5,445 nucleotides of DNA from Myroides sp. (GTDB lineage Bacteria > Bacteroidota > Bacteroidia > Flavobacteriales > Flavobacteriaceae). Location: assembly GCA_018384465.1 (NCBI GenBank), contig JAHAYQ010000087.1, positions 1 through 5,445 of the forward strand. Direction: 5' to 3'. The notes below the pieces were generated by a model. That model saw nothing but the letters and a program-made list of their open reading frames with translations. It made no database searches and had not been told where the DNA came from. The first letter of the stretch is position 1; every line of letters begins with the position of its first letter. Shown here piece by piece: positions 3,989-5,445 of this stretch. A program made the position numbers and the translations under genes.

Positions 3989-5445
3989 ATGAGTCAAGAT
4001 ATTCGCAATTTAGAGCCACTACCATTGTGGAACCACTTTGCAGATTTAAATGCTGTACCACGTCCATCAAAAAAAGAAGAACGTGTTATTGCTTTTATGA
4101 AAAAATTTGGTGAAGATCTAGGATTAGAAACCATAGTTGATGAAGTAGGTAACGTTATCATAAAAAAACCGGCAACTTCAGGTATGGAAAACCGTAAAAC
4201 AATTGTTCTACAATCCCATTTGGATATGGTACATCAAAAAAACAACGATACCGATTTTGATTTTGATATCCAAGGAATAGATATGTATGTAGACGGCGAT
4301 TGGGTGCGTGCAAAAGGTACTACATTAGGTGCCGATAATGGTATTGGTGTAGCAACCATCATGGCTGTTTTAGCTTCTACCGAAATGCAACACCCGGCAA
4401 TTGAGGCACTGTTTACAATTGATGAAGAAACCGGAATGACTGGTGCCATGGGTTTAAAAGGCGGATTGTTAAAAGGAGAGATTCTTTTAAACTTAGATAC
4501 AGAAGAAGATGATGAAATTGATATTGGCTGTGCTGGTGGGGTAGATGTTACCGCAAAAGCAACCTATGAAGAAGAAGAAACACCTGACGGATCTGTAGGA
4601 TACCGCATAACTGTTAAAGGGTTGAAAGGCGGACATTCAGGTATGGATATCCACAAAGGTTTGGGTAACGCCAATAAAATTATGAACCGCTTGCTTTTTA
4701 ATGGTTTTGATAATTTTGGCTTACAAATCGCTACTATTAACGGCGGAAGTTTACGTAATGCTATTCCACGTGAAAGTGTTGCTGACGTAATCATTGCAAA
4801 AATGTACGACGAAGCTTTTGTTTTTGATATGTTACCGCTGGTAAATGAAATAAAGGCTGAATTGGCAACTACCGAACCTAATTTGGAAATTTTATTTGAA
4901 AAGTTAGATACCATGCCAACCAAAGTTGTGCCACCGGCTGCTCAATACTATTTACTACGTTCACTCTATACAGCTCATAATGGCGTTTATAGAATGAGTC
5001 CCGATTTTGATGATTTGGTTGAAACATCAAATAATATTGCTAAAGTTACTGTAGGCGAAGGATCTATTCAGATACAATGTTTAACAAGATCTTCTGTTGA
5101 AACGTCTAAATTCGATTTAGCAAATAGTTTACGTGGTGCTTTTGAATTAATGGGCTGCGAAGTTGAATTTTCAGGTTCTTATCCGGGTTGGACTCCTAAT
5201 CCTAATTCCTCTATTCTTAAAGTATTGGATGGATTATACGAAAAACAAAACGGAAAAAAAGCCAATGTGGTGGCTTGTCATGCCGGTTTAGAATGTGGTA
5301 TTTTAGGAACCAATTATCCCGATATGGAAATGATTTCGTTTGGACCTACCATTCGCGGTGCACACTCGCCCGAAGAACGCGTTTCTATTTCATCAGTGCA
5401 AAAATATTGGAAGTTTTTTGAAGAAATTTTAAAAAATATTCCTGC
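3989..5445 (+). CDS. pepD: Aminoacyl-histidine dipeptidase (PepD, M20C), 3' end cut by the window edge
   Basis: This cytosolic di-zinc peptidase hydrolyses dipeptides such as Xaa-His (carnosinase-type, broad specificity) for amino-acid recycling. The window contains 485 full codons, and the last two bases (GC) begin an Ala codon. The family is about 485 aa long, so only the final residue or residues and the stop are missing. The M20 metal-site residues are all visible: His77 in SHLDM (with Asp79), the bridging Asp116 in GADNG, the catalytic base Glu146 and metal ligand Glu147 in DEETG, Asp170 in LNLD, and His459 in RGAHSPEE. The inserted lid/dimerisation-like domain spans roughly 185-400, with GLKGGHSGMDIH (211-222) at its start, also highly conserved in PepD. 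The ATG at 3989 begins the usual MS-x-I-x-x-LEP N-terminus. It is preceded by its own -7 box and a terminator, so it is an independent unit. Nothing suggests damage. Confidence 0.96.
   Translation, partial: MSQDIRNLEPLPLWNHFADLNAVPRPSKKEERVIAFMKKFGEDLGLETIVDEVGNVIIKKPATSGMENRKTIVLQSHLDMVHQKNNDTDFDFDIQGIDMYVDGDWVRAKGTTLGADNGIGVATIMAVLASTEMQHPAIEALFTIDEETGMTGAMGLKGGLLKGEILLNLDTEEDDEIDIGCAGGVDVTAKATYEEEETPDGSVGYRITVKGLKGGHSGMDIHKGLGNANKIMNRLLFNGFDNFGLQIATINGGSLRNAIPRESVADVIIAKMYDEAFVFDMLPLVNEIKAELATTEPNLEILFEKLDTMPTKVVPPAAQYYLLRSLYTAHNGVYRMSPDFDDLVETSNNIAKVTVGEGSIQIQCLTRSSVETSKFDLANSLRGAFELMGCEVEFSGSYPGWTPNPNSSILKVLDGLYEKQNGKKANVVACHAGLECGILGTNYPDMEMISFGPTIRGAHSPEERVSISSVQKYWKFFEEILKNIP

Noticed and set aside
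4216..4227. TTTGGATATGGT as a candidate left inverted repeat of the IS at 1-101
   Set aside because: It only partly resembles TGGATATGCAA, lies inside conserved pepD coding sequence (the SHLDM region) and is not followed by other IS sequence.
4234..4449. Minus-strand open frame inside pepD
   Set aside because: It covers the region coding for the GADNG and DEETG metal-site motifs of PepD on the other strand, and its own translation is Ser/Pro/Val-rich without a family signature.
4564..4923. Second minus-strand open frame inside pepD (119 aa)
   Set aside because: It is antisense to the PepD inserted domain, which has strong family similarity on the plus strand; no promoter or ribosome site supports it.
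1..5445. A defence, CRISPR or other new multi-gene system
   Set aside because: No repeat array, effector-like gene, toxin-antitoxin pair or co-oriented unknown cluster is present; the intact genes are mostly known housekeeping families in separate transcription units.

Overview
The window looks like AT-rich chromosomal DNA from a member of the Bacteroidota, most likely a Flavobacteriaceae species. Three start regions carry an exact flavobacterial -7 box (TAnnTTTG). Most starts follow A-rich leaders rather than Shine-Dalgarno sites. The gene set (a DUF3810 membrane zincin, a small ECF sigma of flavobacterial type, a type II NADH dehydrogenase and PepD) also fits that group. No rRNA, tRNA or CRISPR array was seen.

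Layout. Positions 1-101 are the right end of an insertion sequence: the last 22 codons of an IS3-family type transposase and a terminus ending in CA. Next is aroQ (169-585, +), a type II 3-dehydroquinate dehydratase with all catalytic residues but several changes in usually conserved motif positions. Positions 586-723 hold no intact gene, only a small hairpin and an unassigned coding-like scrap on the minus strand. From 1059 down to 724 (minus) runs an ECF sigma factor gene that keeps region 2 but has lost region 4, so it is probably a truncated pseudogene. Positions 1-1059 therefore look like a rearranged, IS-associated patch.

From about 1060 on, the window looks like ordinary chromosome. 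A 131-bp divergent promoter region carries a 12-bp perfect inverted repeat, one arm in front of the sigma gene and one in front of ndh (1191-2486, +, type II NADH:quinone oxidoreductase). ndh converges on a DUF3810 membrane metalloprotease-like gene (3553-2483, minus), and their stop codons interlock in one TTAA. A 69-bp divergent spacer separates DUF3810 from a small thioredoxin-fold [2Fe-2S] ferredoxin (3623-3886, +), which is followed by a strong rho-independent terminator. A -7 box then leads into pepD (3989 to the window end, +), an M20C aminoacyl-histidine dipeptidase that is complete apart from its last residue or residues and its stop.

How the genes relate. There is no clear multi-gene operon; every gene appears to be its own unit. 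ndh feeds electrons from NADH to the quinone pool, the ferredoxin is a probable electron carrier or Fe-S protein with unknown partner, aroQ serves the shikimate pathway, and pepD recycles peptides. I see no convincing new multi-gene system. The points most worth a second look are the truncated sigma factor with its unexplained 3' junction, the mirrored 12-bp promoter element, and the IS end beside a motif-divergent aroQ.
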